This document shows, in pieces, positions 48,788-59,278 of a stretch of DNA of 64,000 nt; position 1 is the first letter of the stretch; each line of letters starts with the position of its first letter. Made by a program: the position numbers and the translations under genes. A model generated the notes under the pieces. The model ran no database searches, was not told where the DNA came from, and saw only the letters and a program-made list of their open reading frames with translations. Origin of the DNA: Nordella sp. HKS 07. GTDB lineage: Bacteria; Pseudomonadota; Alphaproteobacteria; Rhizobiales; Aestuariivirgaceae. The stretch lies in contig NZ_CP049258.1 of NCBI RefSeq assembly GCF_011046735.1, forward strand, positions 5,040,001 through 5,104,000, read 5' to 3'.

Positions 48788-50041
48788 ATGTCCTGTGCCG
48801 CGAAACAGGGGAGCGTTGCGCTGACCGTTACCATTGTCCGCCTGTCACGCCGACTGCGCTTGGGCGTCGGCGCGCTGATCATCGCCGCTCTGGCGATGGG
48901 GCTGGCGGCGCCATCGGCCAAGGCCGCGCCTTTCGAGACCTGCGTCAAAGGCCTCAGAACGAGCGCGATCAAGGCCGGCGTCAGCCCTGACATCGTCGAG
49001 GCGGCCTTCCGCGATATGACTTTCGACGAGCGCGTGCTGCGCTTCCAGCGCAGCCAGCCGGAATATCGCCTGGCGATCTGGGACTACATGGCTTTTCTGG
49101 TCGATGAGGCGCGCATCGCCGACGGCCGCAAGATGCTCGAGATCGAGGCGAAGTCGCTCGCCGCCATCGAGAAGGCCTATGGCGTCGACAAATACGTGCT
49201 GGTCGCATTGTGGGGCGTCGAGAGCGATTACGGGCGGCTGGAAGGGGACTTCCATCTGCCCCGCGCGCTGGCGAGCCTCGCCTGCGAAGGCAAGCGGGCG
49301 GCGCTCTTCAAGGCCGAGCTTTTTCATGCGCTGAAGATCGTCGCCGCCGGCGATGTGAAGCTCCAGGATTTCACCGGCCCCTGGGCGGGCGCCTTTGGTC
49401 ATACGCAATTCATGCCCTCGACCTATCGCCGGCTCGCCGTCGATTTCGACCGCGACGGGCGCAAGGACACGATCAACTCCATTCCCGATGCGCTGGCCTC
49501 CGCCGCCAATTACTTGAAGCGTTCCGGCTGGCGGCCGGGCCAGGCCTGGGGCTTCGAGGTCAAGGTGCCGGCCTCCTACAAGGGGCCGACGGGGCGCACG
49601 CGCAAGGCCGCCATTTCGGCCTGGGCCAAACGCGGCATCAGGCGGGCCGATGGCGCGGCACTGCCTAAAGCCGGCTCTTACGGACTGATCCGGCCGGCGG
49701 GCCGCGGCGGGCCGGCCTTTCTCGTGTCGCGCAATTTCGACGCGCTCTATTCTTACAATGCGGCGGAATCCTACGCGCTGGCGATTGCTCATCTCTCCGA
49801 TCGTCTGCGCGGCAAGGGGGCGTTCAGGACCGCCTGGCCGACCGATGATCCGGGCCTCTCGCGCGCCGAGCGCAAGCGCCTTCAGGAATTGCTGATCGCG
49901 CGCGGTCTGTACAAGGGCGAGGCCGACGGGCGCATGGGGCCGCTCACCGCGGCGGCGATCCGGGAAGCCGAGAAGCAGGCAGGCATGAAGCCCACCGGAC
50001 GGCCAGGTGCCCGTATCCTAAGAGTATTGGCCGAAAATTGA
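48788..50041 (+). CDS. Lytic murein transglycosylase (MltB/SLT_2 type) with peptidoglycan-binding domain
   Basis: A 417-residue periplasmic enzyme that cleaves glycan strands to 1,6-anhydro products. A signal sequence covers about residues 20-47 (LRLGVGALIIAALAMGLAA, cut near AKA). The SLT_2 domain runs from about 50 to 340, with the catalytic glutamate in LVALWGVESDYGRLEG near residue 146 and the typical AGAFGHTQFMPSTY. A PG_binding_1 domain closes the protein (LQELLIARGLYKGEADGRMG). The length is normal for this group. Confidence 0.93.
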   Translation: MSCAAKQGSVALTVTIVRLSRRLRLGVGALIIAALAMGLAAPSAKAAPFETCVKGLRTSAIKAGVSPDIVEAAFRDMTFDERVLRFQRSQPEYRLAIWDYMAFLVDEARIADGRKMLEIEAKSLAAIEKAYGVDKYVLVALWGVESDYGRLEGDFHLPRALASLACEGKRAALFKAELFHALKIVAAGDVKLQDFTGPWAGAFGHTQFMPSTYRRLAVDFDRDGRKDTINSIPDALASAANYLKRSGWRPGQAWGFEVKVPASYKGPTGRTRKAAISAWAKRGIRRADGAALPKAGSYGLIRPAGRGGPAFLVSRNFDALYSYNAAESYALAIAHLSDRLRGKGAFRTAWPTDDPGLSRAERKRLQELLIARGLYKGEADGRMGPLTAAAIREAEKQAGMKPTGRPGARILRVLAEN

Positions 50042-50097
50042 GGGGCGATCCCGACCCGGCGCGCGCTGCGCCAGGCCGGTGAATTGTGTTGGCGCAT

Positions 50098-50496
50098 TCA
50101 CGCCACATGTGTTTCGACGTCGATATTGCCATGCGTCGCCTTGGAATAGGGGCAGATGCCATGCGCCGCGTCGGCGAGGCTGCGCACCATTTCCTGATCG
50201 AGGCCCGGAATGCTCACATCGAAGCGCGCTTTGAGGAAGAAGCCCTTGGGGCCGCCATGCAGCAGGTTGATCTCGGCGTCGACCTCAGGCGGGTTCGCCA
50301 GCTTGATCTTGCGCTGGGTGGCGGCGAGCTCGATGGCGCCCAGATAGCAGGCCGACCAGGCGGTGGCGAAATGGTTCTCGGCGGCGGGATGCGGCTCGGG
50401 CAGCTTGATGTCGAGACTGCCGTCGCGGCTTTTCGAAGCGCCGTTGCGGCCGGCGACGGTGTGGGTCTTGCCGGTGAAGAGGATCTTGTCGGTCAT
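50098..50496 (-). CDS. ohr: Organic hydroperoxide resistance protein Ohr
   Basis: A 132-residue OsmC-fold thiol peroxidase that reduces organic hydroperoxides in the cytosol. The two redox cysteines are in WSACYLGAIELA near residue 50 and HGICPYSKATHGN near residue 115. The start is MTDKILFTGKTHTVAGRNG. It is divergent from ohrR with two palindromic operators between, so it should be induced by peroxides. Confidence 0.95.
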   Translation of the reverse strand: MTDKILFTGKTHTVAGRNGASKSRDGSLDIKLPEPHPAAENHFATAWSACYLGAIELAATQRKIKLANPPEVDAEINLLHGGPKGFFLKARFDVSIPGLDQEMVRSLADAAHGICPYSKATHGNIDVETHVA

Positions 50497-50526
50497 GGCG
50501 ATGTCCTTTCAGGTTGAAAAATCGTG

Positions 50527-50541
50527 TCCGATTTAATCGGA
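50527..50541. promoter_or_regulatory. OhrR operator, ohr-proximal
   Basis: TCCGATTTAATCGGA is a 15-bp perfect palindrome around one central base, 30 bp upstream of the ohr start. The following ATGCGATGTAAAT is partly repeated after the second operator. Confidence 0.8.
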
Positions 50542-50582
50542 TGCGATGTAAATAAAGAGACTGATGCCGGATGTCAAGCCCT

Positions 50583-50597
50583 TCCGATTAAATCGGA
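50583..50597. promoter_or_regulatory. OhrR operator, ohrR-proximal
   Basis: TCCGATTAAATCGGA matches the other operator except at the centre and is followed by ATGCGATATATATA. It lies 44 bp before the ohrR start. Two sites 56 bp apart centre to centre suggest cooperative control of both divergent genes. Confidence 0.8.
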
Positions 50598-50641
50598 TGC
50601 GATATATATAAGGGGAACTCTGAAATCCGCTGGAGATCGCC

Positions 50642-51109
50642 ATGTCGACGCCCGCAAATTCACCTTCCGAAAGCCGTAAGCTCGCGAAATTCCTGTGTTT
50701 TGCCGTCTATTCCGCCAATCTCGCTTTTGGCAGGGTCTATAAGCCCGTCCTCGACCGGCTCGGCCTGACCTATACTCAATATATAGCACTGGTGGCCTTG
50801 GGCGACGAGGACGACCAGACGGTAGGGGCGCTGGGCGAGAAGCTCTTCCTCGAATCCAATACCCTGACCCCCATCCTCAAGAAGCTTGAATCGGCCGGTT
50901 ACATCGAGCGCCGCCGTGACCCGGCCGACGAGCGCCAGGTGAAGGTGCGGCTGACGGAGGCCGGCCGCCTTCTGCTCGAGCGTTTCGACACGGAGTCGGG
51001 GCCGCTGCTGATCAAGGCGGCCGGGCTCGGGTCCGAGTTTCCGAAAGTGCAGCAGGAAGTGGTCGAGCTCCGCGACAATCTCCTGCGTTCGCTGAAGACG
51101 GAAGGGTGA
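50642..51109 (+). CDS. ohrR: MarR family peroxide sensor OhrR
   Basis: A 155-residue winged-helix repressor. FLCFAVYSANLAFGRVYKP near residues 17-35 contains the reactive cysteine at the position used by OhrR proteins, with the tyrosine that contacts the sulfenate. The recognition helix is LESNTLTPILKKLESAGYI and the wing RRRDPADERQVKVRLT. Oxidation releases the repressor and induces ohr. Confidence 0.94.
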   Translation: MSTPANSPSESRKLAKFLCFAVYSANLAFGRVYKPVLDRLGLTYTQYIALVALGDEDDQTVGALGEKLFLESNTLTPILKKLESAGYIERRRDPADERQVKVRLTEAGRLLLERFDTESGPLLIKAAGLGSEFPKVQQEVVELRDNLLRSLKTEG

Positions 51110-51142
51110 CCTCTCAAAGCGCAGGTGAAACGTCTCTCAAAA

Positions 51143-51257
51143 TCCCTCACGCTGAGGTGGCCGCGAAGCGGCCCTCGAAGCGTCGATCAGGATGAAGCGA
51201 GAGAGCCGCAACACGCCCTTCGAGGCTCGCTTCGCTCGCACCTCAGGGCGAGGGCAG
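51143..51257. repeat. Palindromic intergenic repeat, GAGGT/ACCTC type
   Basis: CCCTCACGCTGAGGT at the left and ACCTCAGGGCGAGGG at the right are inverted, with GCGGCCCTCGAAGCG and CCTTCGAGGCTCGCTTCGC-type inner arms. It lies between the convergent ohrR and recQ genes. Similar pieces are at 5361-5420 and 56054-56100. Confidence 0.65.
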
Positions 51258-51268
51258 GGCGTCTCTCC

Positions 51269-53071
<1,803 letters not shown>

Positions 53072-53229
53072 GGAGAGAATCAATCTGAGGACTGTCTCCA
53101 GGCAGTAGCAGAAACTCACGCGTGATCGCAGCCCGTGTGTCCCTGTCGGTGCGGCAGGTGTGGATTGGCGATGGCCCGCGCGGGCCGGGATAGCGTAATA
53201 TGCGCCGACCCGGGGATGAGAGCTCTTTC

Positions 53230-53595
53230 ATGACCTACGAGCAATACAACGCCTTCTGCGCCTCGCTGCCGGCGACGACCTATGTGATGCAATGGGGCGG
53301 CTCGCATGTGTGGAAAGTAGGCGGCAAGGTCTTCGCCATTGGCGGCTGGGACGAGGAGGCGGAGCCGCATATCACCTTCAAGGTCTCCGACCTCGCTTTC
53401 GAGGTGCTGAAGGACCAGCGCGGCCTGCGCCCGGCACCCTATCTGGCTTCGCGCGGCCTCAAATGGATCCAGCATTATGCGAAGCCCGGTCTCAAGGACA
53501 AGGAGCTCAAGGCTTACCTTTTGGCCTCGCACCGCCTCGTCGCGGAAGGTTTGTCGAAGAAGCAGCAGAAAGCCCTCGGCCTCGCCGTCGGCTGA
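53230..53595 (+). CDS. MmcQ/YjbR family protein
   Basis: A 121-residue protein of the double-stranded DNA-binding-like YjbR/CyaY fold. YVMQWGGSHVWKVGGKVFAIGGW near residues 17-39 (written in full only here in part: HVWKVGGKVFAIGGW), then HITFKVSDLAFEVLKDQRG and GLKWIQHY, are the usual family strands. The function is unknown. The ATG at 53230 begins the conserved part. It is divergent from recQ. Confidence 0.85.
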   Translation: MTYEQYNAFCASLPATTYVMQWGGSHVWKVGGKVFAIGGWDEEAEPHITFKVSDLAFEVLKDQRGLRPAPYLASRGLKWIQHYAKPGLKDKELKAYLLASHRLVAEGLSKKQQKALGLAVG

Positions 53596-53742
53596 TATCG
53601 TGAAGAGCGGTCTGCAAGCTGCCCTCTACGGCAATTGATTCAGATCAAGGTGCGCCTGTGCCCATCGAGGCAAGTTGGGACGAGAGCGAACTCCATTGCC
53701 GATCGACAGGGAGCGCGCGCGTTGCAGTAAGGAGACAAAATC

Positions 53743-54780
53743 ATGAAAGCGCTCGTTTACCAGGGACCCGGACGCAAGGCGCTGGAAGACCGTCCGATGC
53801 CGGAGATCGCCGCGGCCGGCGACGCTGTCGTGAGGATCGTCAAGACGACGATCTGCGGCACGGACCTCCATATCCTGAAGGGCGATGTGCCGAGCTGCGC
53901 GCCCGGGCGCATTCTGGGACACGAGGGAACCGGCATCGTGGAGAAGGTCGGCGCCGGTGTCACCAGTTTCCGTCCCGGCGACCGCGTGCTCATCTCCTGC
54001 ATCTCGTCTTGCGGACGCTGCGACTTCTGCCGGCGCGGCTTGTATTCGCATTGCGCCACCGGTGGTTGGATCCTCGGCAACACGATCGACGGCACGCAGG
54101 CGGAATATGTCCGCATCCCGCATGCCGATACGAGCCTCTATCGCATTCCGGACGGAGTCGAGGAGGATGCGCTGGTGATGCTGAGCGACATCCTGCCGAC
54201 CGGCTTCGAATGCGGCGTCCTCAGGGGCAAGGTGGCGCCGGGCGGCACAGTGGCGATCGTCGGCGCCGGTCCCATCGGCCTGGCGGCGCTCCTGACGGCG
54301 CAATTCTATTCGCCGGCCGAGATCATCATGATCGATTTCGACGACAACCGGCTGGAGGTGGCGACGCGCTTCGGCGCGACGGCGGTGGTGAATGCCGGCA
54401 AGGGCGATGCGGCCGCGGCGGTGATGAAGCTGACCGGGGGCCAGGGCGTCGACACGGCGATCGAGGCGGTGGGCGTGCCGGCGTCCTTCCTCACCTGTCA
54501 GAACATCGTGGCGCCCGGCGGCATCATCGCCAATGTCGGTGTGCATGGCGTGAAGGTCGACCTGCATCTGGAGCGGCTCTGGTCGCACAACATCTCCATC
54601 ACGACCAGCCTCGTCGACACCGTCACGACGCCCATGCTGCTCAAGACGGTGCGGGCGCGCAAGATCGATCCCGGCAAACTGATCACCCATCGCTTCAAGC
54701 TGGCGCAGATCCTCGACGCCTATGCGACCTTCGCCGATGCGGCGCGCACCAAGGCGCTCAAGGTCATCATCGAGGCGTGA
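53743..54780 (+). CDS. Zinc-dependent alcohol dehydrogenase
   Basis: A 345-residue MDR-superfamily dehydrogenase. The catalytic zinc ligands are in TTICGTDLHI near residue 37 and GHEGTGIVEKVG near residue 58. Structural zinc cysteines are in SCISSCGRCDFCRRGLYSHC, and the Rossmann motif is AIVGAGPIGLAALL near residue 170. This pattern fits the ADH/threonine-dehydrogenase-like branch that acts on secondary alcohols. AAGGAGAC precedes the ATG. Confidence 0.93.
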   Translation: MKALVYQGPGRKALEDRPMPEIAAAGDAVVRIVKTTICGTDLHILKGDVPSCAPGRILGHEGTGIVEKVGAGVTSFRPGDRVLISCISSCGRCDFCRRGLYSHCATGGWILGNTIDGTQAEYVRIPHADTSLYRIPDGVEEDALVMLSDILPTGFECGVLRGKVAPGGTVAIVGAGPIGLAALLTAQFYSPAEIIMIDFDDNRLEVATRFGATAVVNAGKGDAAAAVMKLTGGQGVDTAIEAVGVPASFLTCQNIVAPGGIIANVGVHGVKVDLHLERLWSHNISITTSLVDTVTTPMLLKTVRARKIDPGKLITHRFKLAQILDAYATFADAARTKALKVIIEA

Positions 54781-54787
54781 GGGCAGG

Positions 54788-54853
54788 TGATACCCTCGCC
54801 CCCAACGGGGGAGAGGGAGGGGCCCCATTGCGCAGCAATGGGAGGGTGAGGGG
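54788..54853. repeat. Short palindromic intergenic repeat
   Basis: ACCCTCGCCCCCAACGGGGGAGAGGG and CCCATTGC-GCAATGGG hairpins are shared with the inside of the long CACACATCT repeats (copies at 12643 and 62263). It follows the alcohol dehydrogenase stop and may also act as a transcription stop. Confidence 0.55.
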
Positions 54854-54960
54854 GAACGGACGGCAACAGTATCCCGTATCCAGGGCCATCACAAAAAGGG
54901 CGGAATCGGCCTCCATTGCCGATGCCGTTGCGCAAATCGAAAACGGGCTGGGGCAAATTC

Positions 54961-56040
54961 ATGACGAAGAAAATCAGGGTCGCCATGCTGTATGGCGGCC
55001 GTTCGGCCGAGCATGATGTCTCGATCCTGTCCGCCGCCAATGCGGTGAAGGCGATGGATCGCGCCCGCTACGAGATCGTGCCCATCGCCATTGACAGAAG
55101 CGGCGTATGGCGACTGACCGAGCTCGAAGACGGCGCTCTGCCGCGCGAGGATGCTTCCAAGGGCATCGAGGTCGCGCTGCTTCCGGGCGGCCGCGGCCGG
55201 CTCGTCACTTTGTCGGCGGACGGCAAGACAAGCGAACTGCCGTCCGTCGATGTGGTCTTTCCGGTGCTGCACGGCCCCTTCGGGGAGGATGGTTCGGTGC
55301 AGGGTTATGCCGAGGTCGCCGATGTGGCCTATGTCGGCTCGGGCGTCTTCGCCTCCGCCACCGCCATGGACAAGGAATTCGCCAAGAAGTTGCTCGCCGC
55401 AACAGGACTTCCGGTCGCCCGCGCGCTGACCTTGCGCCGGGACGAGCCGGTCACTTTCGACACGATCGCCGCCGGGCTGGGTCTGCCGTTCTTCCTCAAG
55501 CCGGCGCGCCAGGGCTCCTCGGTCGGCGTCGGCAAGGTCACGGACAGGGCGAGCTTCGCCCGTTGCCGCGACGAGGCGTTCCGCCATGACGACAAGCTGC
55601 TGGCGGAGGAATTCATCGAGGCGCGCGAGATCGAATGCGCGGTTCTCGAAGATGCGAAGGGCGTGCTCACCGTGTCTCTGCCGGGCGAGATCATTCCCGC
55701 CGAGAAGCATGGCTTCTACACTTACGAGGCGAAATACATCGACGCCGACGGCGCCGTCGTGCGCGCCCCCGCCGATGTGCCGGCGGCGGTTGCCGAAGAG
55801 GCCCGCCGCCTCGCCGAAGCTGCCTTCCGCGCGCTCGGCTGCGAAGGATTGGCGCGCGTCGACTTCTTCCTCAGACGCGATGGCAGCCTCATCCTCAATG
55901 AGGTCAACACGATCCCCGGCTTCACCAATATCAGCATGTACGCCAAGGCGCTCGCTGCTTCGGGCGTCTCGTATGCCGAAGCAATCGACGTTCTCATCGC
56001 GCACGCCCTCGCGCGCCACGCTCGACAGTCCTCCCGCTGA
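54961..56040 (+). CDS. ddl: D-alanine--D-alanine ligase
   Basis: A 359-residue ATP-grasp ligase that makes the D-Ala-D-Ala dipeptide for peptidoglycan. The N-terminal YGGRSAEHDVSILSA is the Ddl signature. VFPVLHGPFGEDGSVQGYAE binds substrate; PFFLKPARQGSSVGVGKV and the late RVDFFLRRDG and LNEVNTIPGFT carry the ATP/magnesium residues. It is outside the mur-fts cluster, so it may be a stand-alone ddlA-type copy. The start follows homology; the ribosome site is weak. Confidence 0.95.
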   Translation: MTKKIRVAMLYGGRSAEHDVSILSAANAVKAMDRARYEIVPIAIDRSGVWRLTELEDGALPREDASKGIEVALLPGGRGRLVTLSADGKTSELPSVDVVFPVLHGPFGEDGSVQGYAEVADVAYVGSGVFASATAMDKEFAKKLLAATGLPVARALTLRRDEPVTFDTIAAGLGLPFFLKPARQGSSVGVGKVTDRASFARCRDEAFRHDDKLLAEEFIEAREIECAVLEDAKGVLTVSLPGEIIPAEKHGFYTYEAKYIDADGAVVRAPADVPAAVAEEARRLAEAAFRALGCEGLARVDFFLRRDGSLILNEVNTIPGFTNISMYAKALAASGVSYAEAIDVLIAHALARHARQSSR

Positions 56041-56817
56041 GGCGCGTCTCTCAACTCCCTCACGCTGAGGTGCCCGCGCAGCGGCCCTCGAAGCGTCCTC
56101 CGCCTCCCAACGCTCTCACGCTGAGGCGCCCTTTTCCTCCATTTCGTCATGGCCGCCCTTGAGGCGGCCATCCAGCCCATCCGCGCAGAAGCTCTGTGAT
56201 GTCGAGTCTGGATGGCCGGCATGGGCCGATCATGACGAGCGGCGTGACGTGCGCACGCGTGGCACTCTCAACGCCCTCACGCTGAGACGCCCTTTTCCCC
56301 TTTTCGTCATGGCCGCCCTTGAGGCGGCCATCCAGCCCAGCCGCGCATAAGCTGTGTGATGTCGAGTCCGGATGGCCGTCTTATGGGCCGATCATGACGA
56401 GCAGCGTGAAGTGCGCACGCGTGACACTCTCAACACCCTCTCGTAGCCGGGCCTCGAAGCGCCTATCAGGAAGCTAAAGACGTATCCTCCCGGCGCCGTT
56501 TCGCATCAAACACTTGCGTCGCGTCATATTTTGTGCCATCTGCACTTCCCGCGCGAGACGCGCGAAAAGTTGGAGCACGGCCATGTTTGAAGATTGCCAT
56601 ATGATGGGTGTTGATCTTCTGGGCGCCATCGGCGCCCGGCTGCTCCTTCTTGCATCGGCCGGCTAAGCCAGCCGGATTCCGCCTTTCATTCACCCTTAGA
56701 GATTCCGAACCGCTGACGGTGTGAACATGCGCGTGCCGGGCACGCCTGTGCGCGTCGTTCCGCTTCCGGCCCCGCGCCGTCCAGGCCTGCGGGCAGGCGA
56801 GCTATTGGACAACGACA
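56041..56817. repeat. Gene-free region with a tandem duplication of about 162 bp
   Basis: Two direct copies (about 56109-56269 and 56270-56431) run from AACGCTCTCACGCTGAG or AACGCCCTCACGCTGAG through TCGTCATGGCCGCCCTTGAG to GTGCGCACGCGTG. Each contains GGCCGCC...GGCGGCC and CCGGATGGCC arms. A GAGGT-type palindromic piece precedes them (56054-56100). The remainder, up to 56817, has small hairpins but no supportable gene. Confidence 0.7.
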
Positions 56818-57783
56818 ATGAAAGACCGTGATATCGTGATCGCGGACAAGCTGGATGCCGCGTCTCAGCCGCGCCGTCTGCTCTTTCGCTATTACAAGGA
56901 CCGTTATGCCGCGATGCTGCTGGAGGATCTGCTTCAGCCCCGCCTGCCCATCCGTACTTTGCGCGAAGGGCGCTATGGACGCTTGCTCGACCGCCCGCCG
57001 ATCAAGGCGCTGGCCGCTGCCAAGGGTGACGGCTGGCTGCACCAGAATGATCTCTGGAGACTGTGGCCGAGTGAGATAGAGATCTATGTCGTAACGTTCG
57101 CCACCTGGGGCTCCGAGAAGAGCTGCGAGCGTCGTTGGAACCAGACATCGCGGCCGCGCCGCCAACTCGTGCTGCAGCTCAATTTCCCACACTCGCATGA
57201 TGTGCAATATCAGCGGCTGATCTTGAATGCCAAGAATATGCCCTTCAACTACCGCCACCATCCCGTGAACCAGGAGGGACGCAACATCCTGGCGTGGGCG
57301 CGCATGGATATCGACATCCATTCCGGCGAAGCACTGATCGAGGAAGTGCAGAACGATTGGATCAGGAGAATGGAAAGACACCTTGCAAATGCTGTTCGAG
57401 GTTATGGTCCATTCCGCAAGCCCGAGGCGCGGGAGAATCTCAAGCTCTATGCCGAGACCGTCATGGCGCCGCACGTGGCCATATGGAGCGAAGCCGTTCT
57501 TTCGGCGGCGCTGCATTTGCTGGGCCAGGTCTTCCGCACCCGTCGCGTCTGGTTCCACTATTTCGACACCAGCTGCGAGATCAAGAATCTGAGAAAAAAG
57601 TGGAAGCCGCCACGCTCTCTCTATACCGACCTGCCCAAGCGCTTCTGCTTCGAGCTGACGGATGAGCCGCCGGAGTTCATCCTGCCCGCCCAGCCGCGTT
57701 GCCTGAGAAGTAGGCTCGAGCGGCGGGAGGGGAGATTCTGGCGGCTGGATGCCGAGCCGCCAGTAATTGATCAATGCTTATGA
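56818..57783 (+). CDS. Hypothetical protein, no family recognised
   Basis: A 321-residue soluble protein with no signal or membrane helix. It has an even, charged composition rich in arginine and tryptophan. Notable stretches are RRLLFRYYKDRYAAMLL near residue 19, RRQLVLQLNFPHSHD near residue 115, GEALIEEVQNDWIRR near residue 170 and RVWFHYFDTSCEIK near residue 243. The pattern of strands and helices and the EEVQNDW segment suggest an enzyme-like core, but I do not know its function. The opposite-strand frame is less protein-like. Confidence 0.72.
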   Translation: MKDRDIVIADKLDAASQPRRLLFRYYKDRYAAMLLEDLLQPRLPIRTLREGRYGRLLDRPPIKALAAAKGDGWLHQNDLWRLWPSEIEIYVVTFATWGSEKSCERRWNQTSRPRRQLVLQLNFPHSHDVQYQRLILNAKNMPFNYRHHPVNQEGRNILAWARMDIDIHSGEALIEEVQNDWIRRMERHLANAVRGYGPFRKPEARENLKLYAETVMAPHVAIWSEAVLSAALHLLGQVFRTRRVWFHYFDTSCEIKNLRKKWKPPRSLYTDLPKRFCFELTDEPPEFILPAQPRCLRSRLERREGRFWRLDAEPPVIDQCL

Positions 57784-58024
57784 CGTTTCGTGGTAGCGAC
57801 AAAGTTCTCGTGCGCGACACTCCATATGCAGCATCAGCGAGGCAGAGTACTGGAAACGATCTTCCGAGTGCGTTGTTCGATCTACTGTAGTGCGCTCACC
57901 TCAGGCTGACGAACGGTGACCTTGAGATTGCTCCCCATCCCTGTATGATCTGACCAAGGACAATCTGGACAATTGAACTCGCTCCGGATCGCGACGCCCA
58001 CGTACTCCAGAGACAGGAGATACG

Positions 58025-59278
58025 ATGAAGCTCCTCATCATCGGCGGTGGCATCGGCGGCCTCGTCACCGCACTGGCGCTCCACCGCGCCGGCATCGATG
58101 TCGACATCTTCGAGCAAAGCCAGGAGCTGCGCGAACTGGGCGTCGGCATCAATCTCCTGCCGCATGCGGTGAAGGAGCTGGCGGCGCTGGGGCTTCTGCC
58201 CGCACTCGATGAAGCCGGCATCCGCACCCGCGAGCTCATCTATCTTAACCGCCACGGGCAGGTGGTCTGGCGCGAATTGCGCGGCCTCGATGCCGGCTAT
58301 GACGTGCCGCAGCTCAGCATCCATCGCGGCAAATTGCATGGCGTGCTGCTCAAGGCGGTGCTCGAGCGCATCGGTCCCTCGCGGCTCCATGCCGACCGGC
58401 ACTTCGTCGATCTGAAAGACGGGCAAGGCAAGGTCACCGCCTTTCTGGAAAGCCGCACCGGCCGACGCTTCGAGGTTGTGGGCGACGGGCTCATCGGCGC
58501 CGACGGCATCCATTCCCGGGTGCGAAGTCTTTTTTATTCCGAAGAGGGGCCGCTTCTGTGGAGCGGCATCATGCTGTGGCGCGGCGCCACCGCCTGGCCC
58601 ATTTATGAGGACGGCCGCACCATGGTCATCGCCGGCGGCAATGCGGCGAAGTTCGTTTTCTACCCGATCCACGCCGATCCGGCGCGGCCTGACCAGCGCC
58701 TCACCAACTGGGCCATCATGGCGCGTATCACCGACGGTGCGGGGCCGCCGCCCCGGCGCGAGGACTGGAACGCGGTCGGGCGCATCGAGGAGGCGCGCGC
58801 TTTCGTCGAGGGCAGCTTCCACTTGGGCTTCGTCGATCCTGCCCGCCTCATCGCCGCGACCAGTATCTTCTATGAATACCCCAATTGCGACCGCGACCCC
58901 GTCGCGCGCTGGTCTTACGGCCGCGTGACGCTGCTGGGTGATGCCGCCCATCCCATGTATCCGGTGGGCAGCAACGGCGCCAGCCAGGCCATCCTCGATG
59001 CCGCCGCACTCGCCCGCCATCTCACCGCCGTGCCGGACGTCGTTCCGGCCTTCGCCGCCTATGATGCCGAGCGCCGGCCGCTGACCGCCGATATCGTCAG
59101 CGCCAACCGCCGCGGCGGGCCGGAAGGCGTCATCGACATGGTCGAGGCCCGCGCTCCCGATGGCTTCGACGATATCGACAAGGTGGCGAGCTACGCCGAG
59201 CGCGAGGCGATCGTGCGCGGCTATGCGTCGATGGCGGGCTATGCCAGCGAGCAGGTCAATCGCCGGACGTCGCGCTGA
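58025..59278 (+). CDS. FAD-dependent monooxygenase (salicylate hydroxylase-like)
   Basis: A 417-residue class A flavoprotein hydroxylase. The FAD motif is LLIIGGGIGGLVTALALHRAG at residues 3-23 (read as GGGIGG), with a conserved arginine in ELRELGVGINL. The DG motif is GLIGADGIHSRVRSLF near residue 160, and the GD motif is VTLLGDAAHPMYPVGSNG near residue 305. Such enzymes hydroxylate aromatic or heteroaromatic rings with NAD(P)H and oxygen. Its end overlaps the convergent AraC gene by 23 bp. Confidence 0.9.
   Translation: MKLLIIGGGIGGLVTALALHRAGIDVDIFEQSQELRELGVGINLLPHAVKELAALGLLPALDEAGIRTRELIYLNRHGQVVWRELRGLDAGYDVPQLSIHRGKLHGVLLKAVLERIGPSRLHADRHFVDLKDGQGKVTAFLESRTGRRFEVVGDGLIGADGIHSRVRSLFYSEEGPLLWSGIMLWRGATAWPIYEDGRTMVIAGGNAAKFVFYPIHADPARPDQRLTNWAIMARITDGAGPPPRREDWNAVGRIEEARAFVEGSFHLGFVDPARLIAATSIFYEYPNCDRDPVARWSYGRVTLLGDAAHPMYPVGSNGASQAILDAAALARHLTAVPDVVPAFAAYDAERRPLTADIVSANRRGGPEGVIDMVEARAPDGFDDIDKVASYAEREAIVRGYASMAGYASEQVNRRTSR

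Noticed and set aside
56466-56693. 75-codon leftward frame in the repeat region
   Set aside because: No conserved features, weak start and a position among repeats make it unlikely to be coding.
56686-57774. Long leftward open frame opposite the hypothetical gene
   Set aside because: Its product lacks protein-like patterns, and the plus-strand frame has a better composition and start. High-GC genes often leave open antisense frames.
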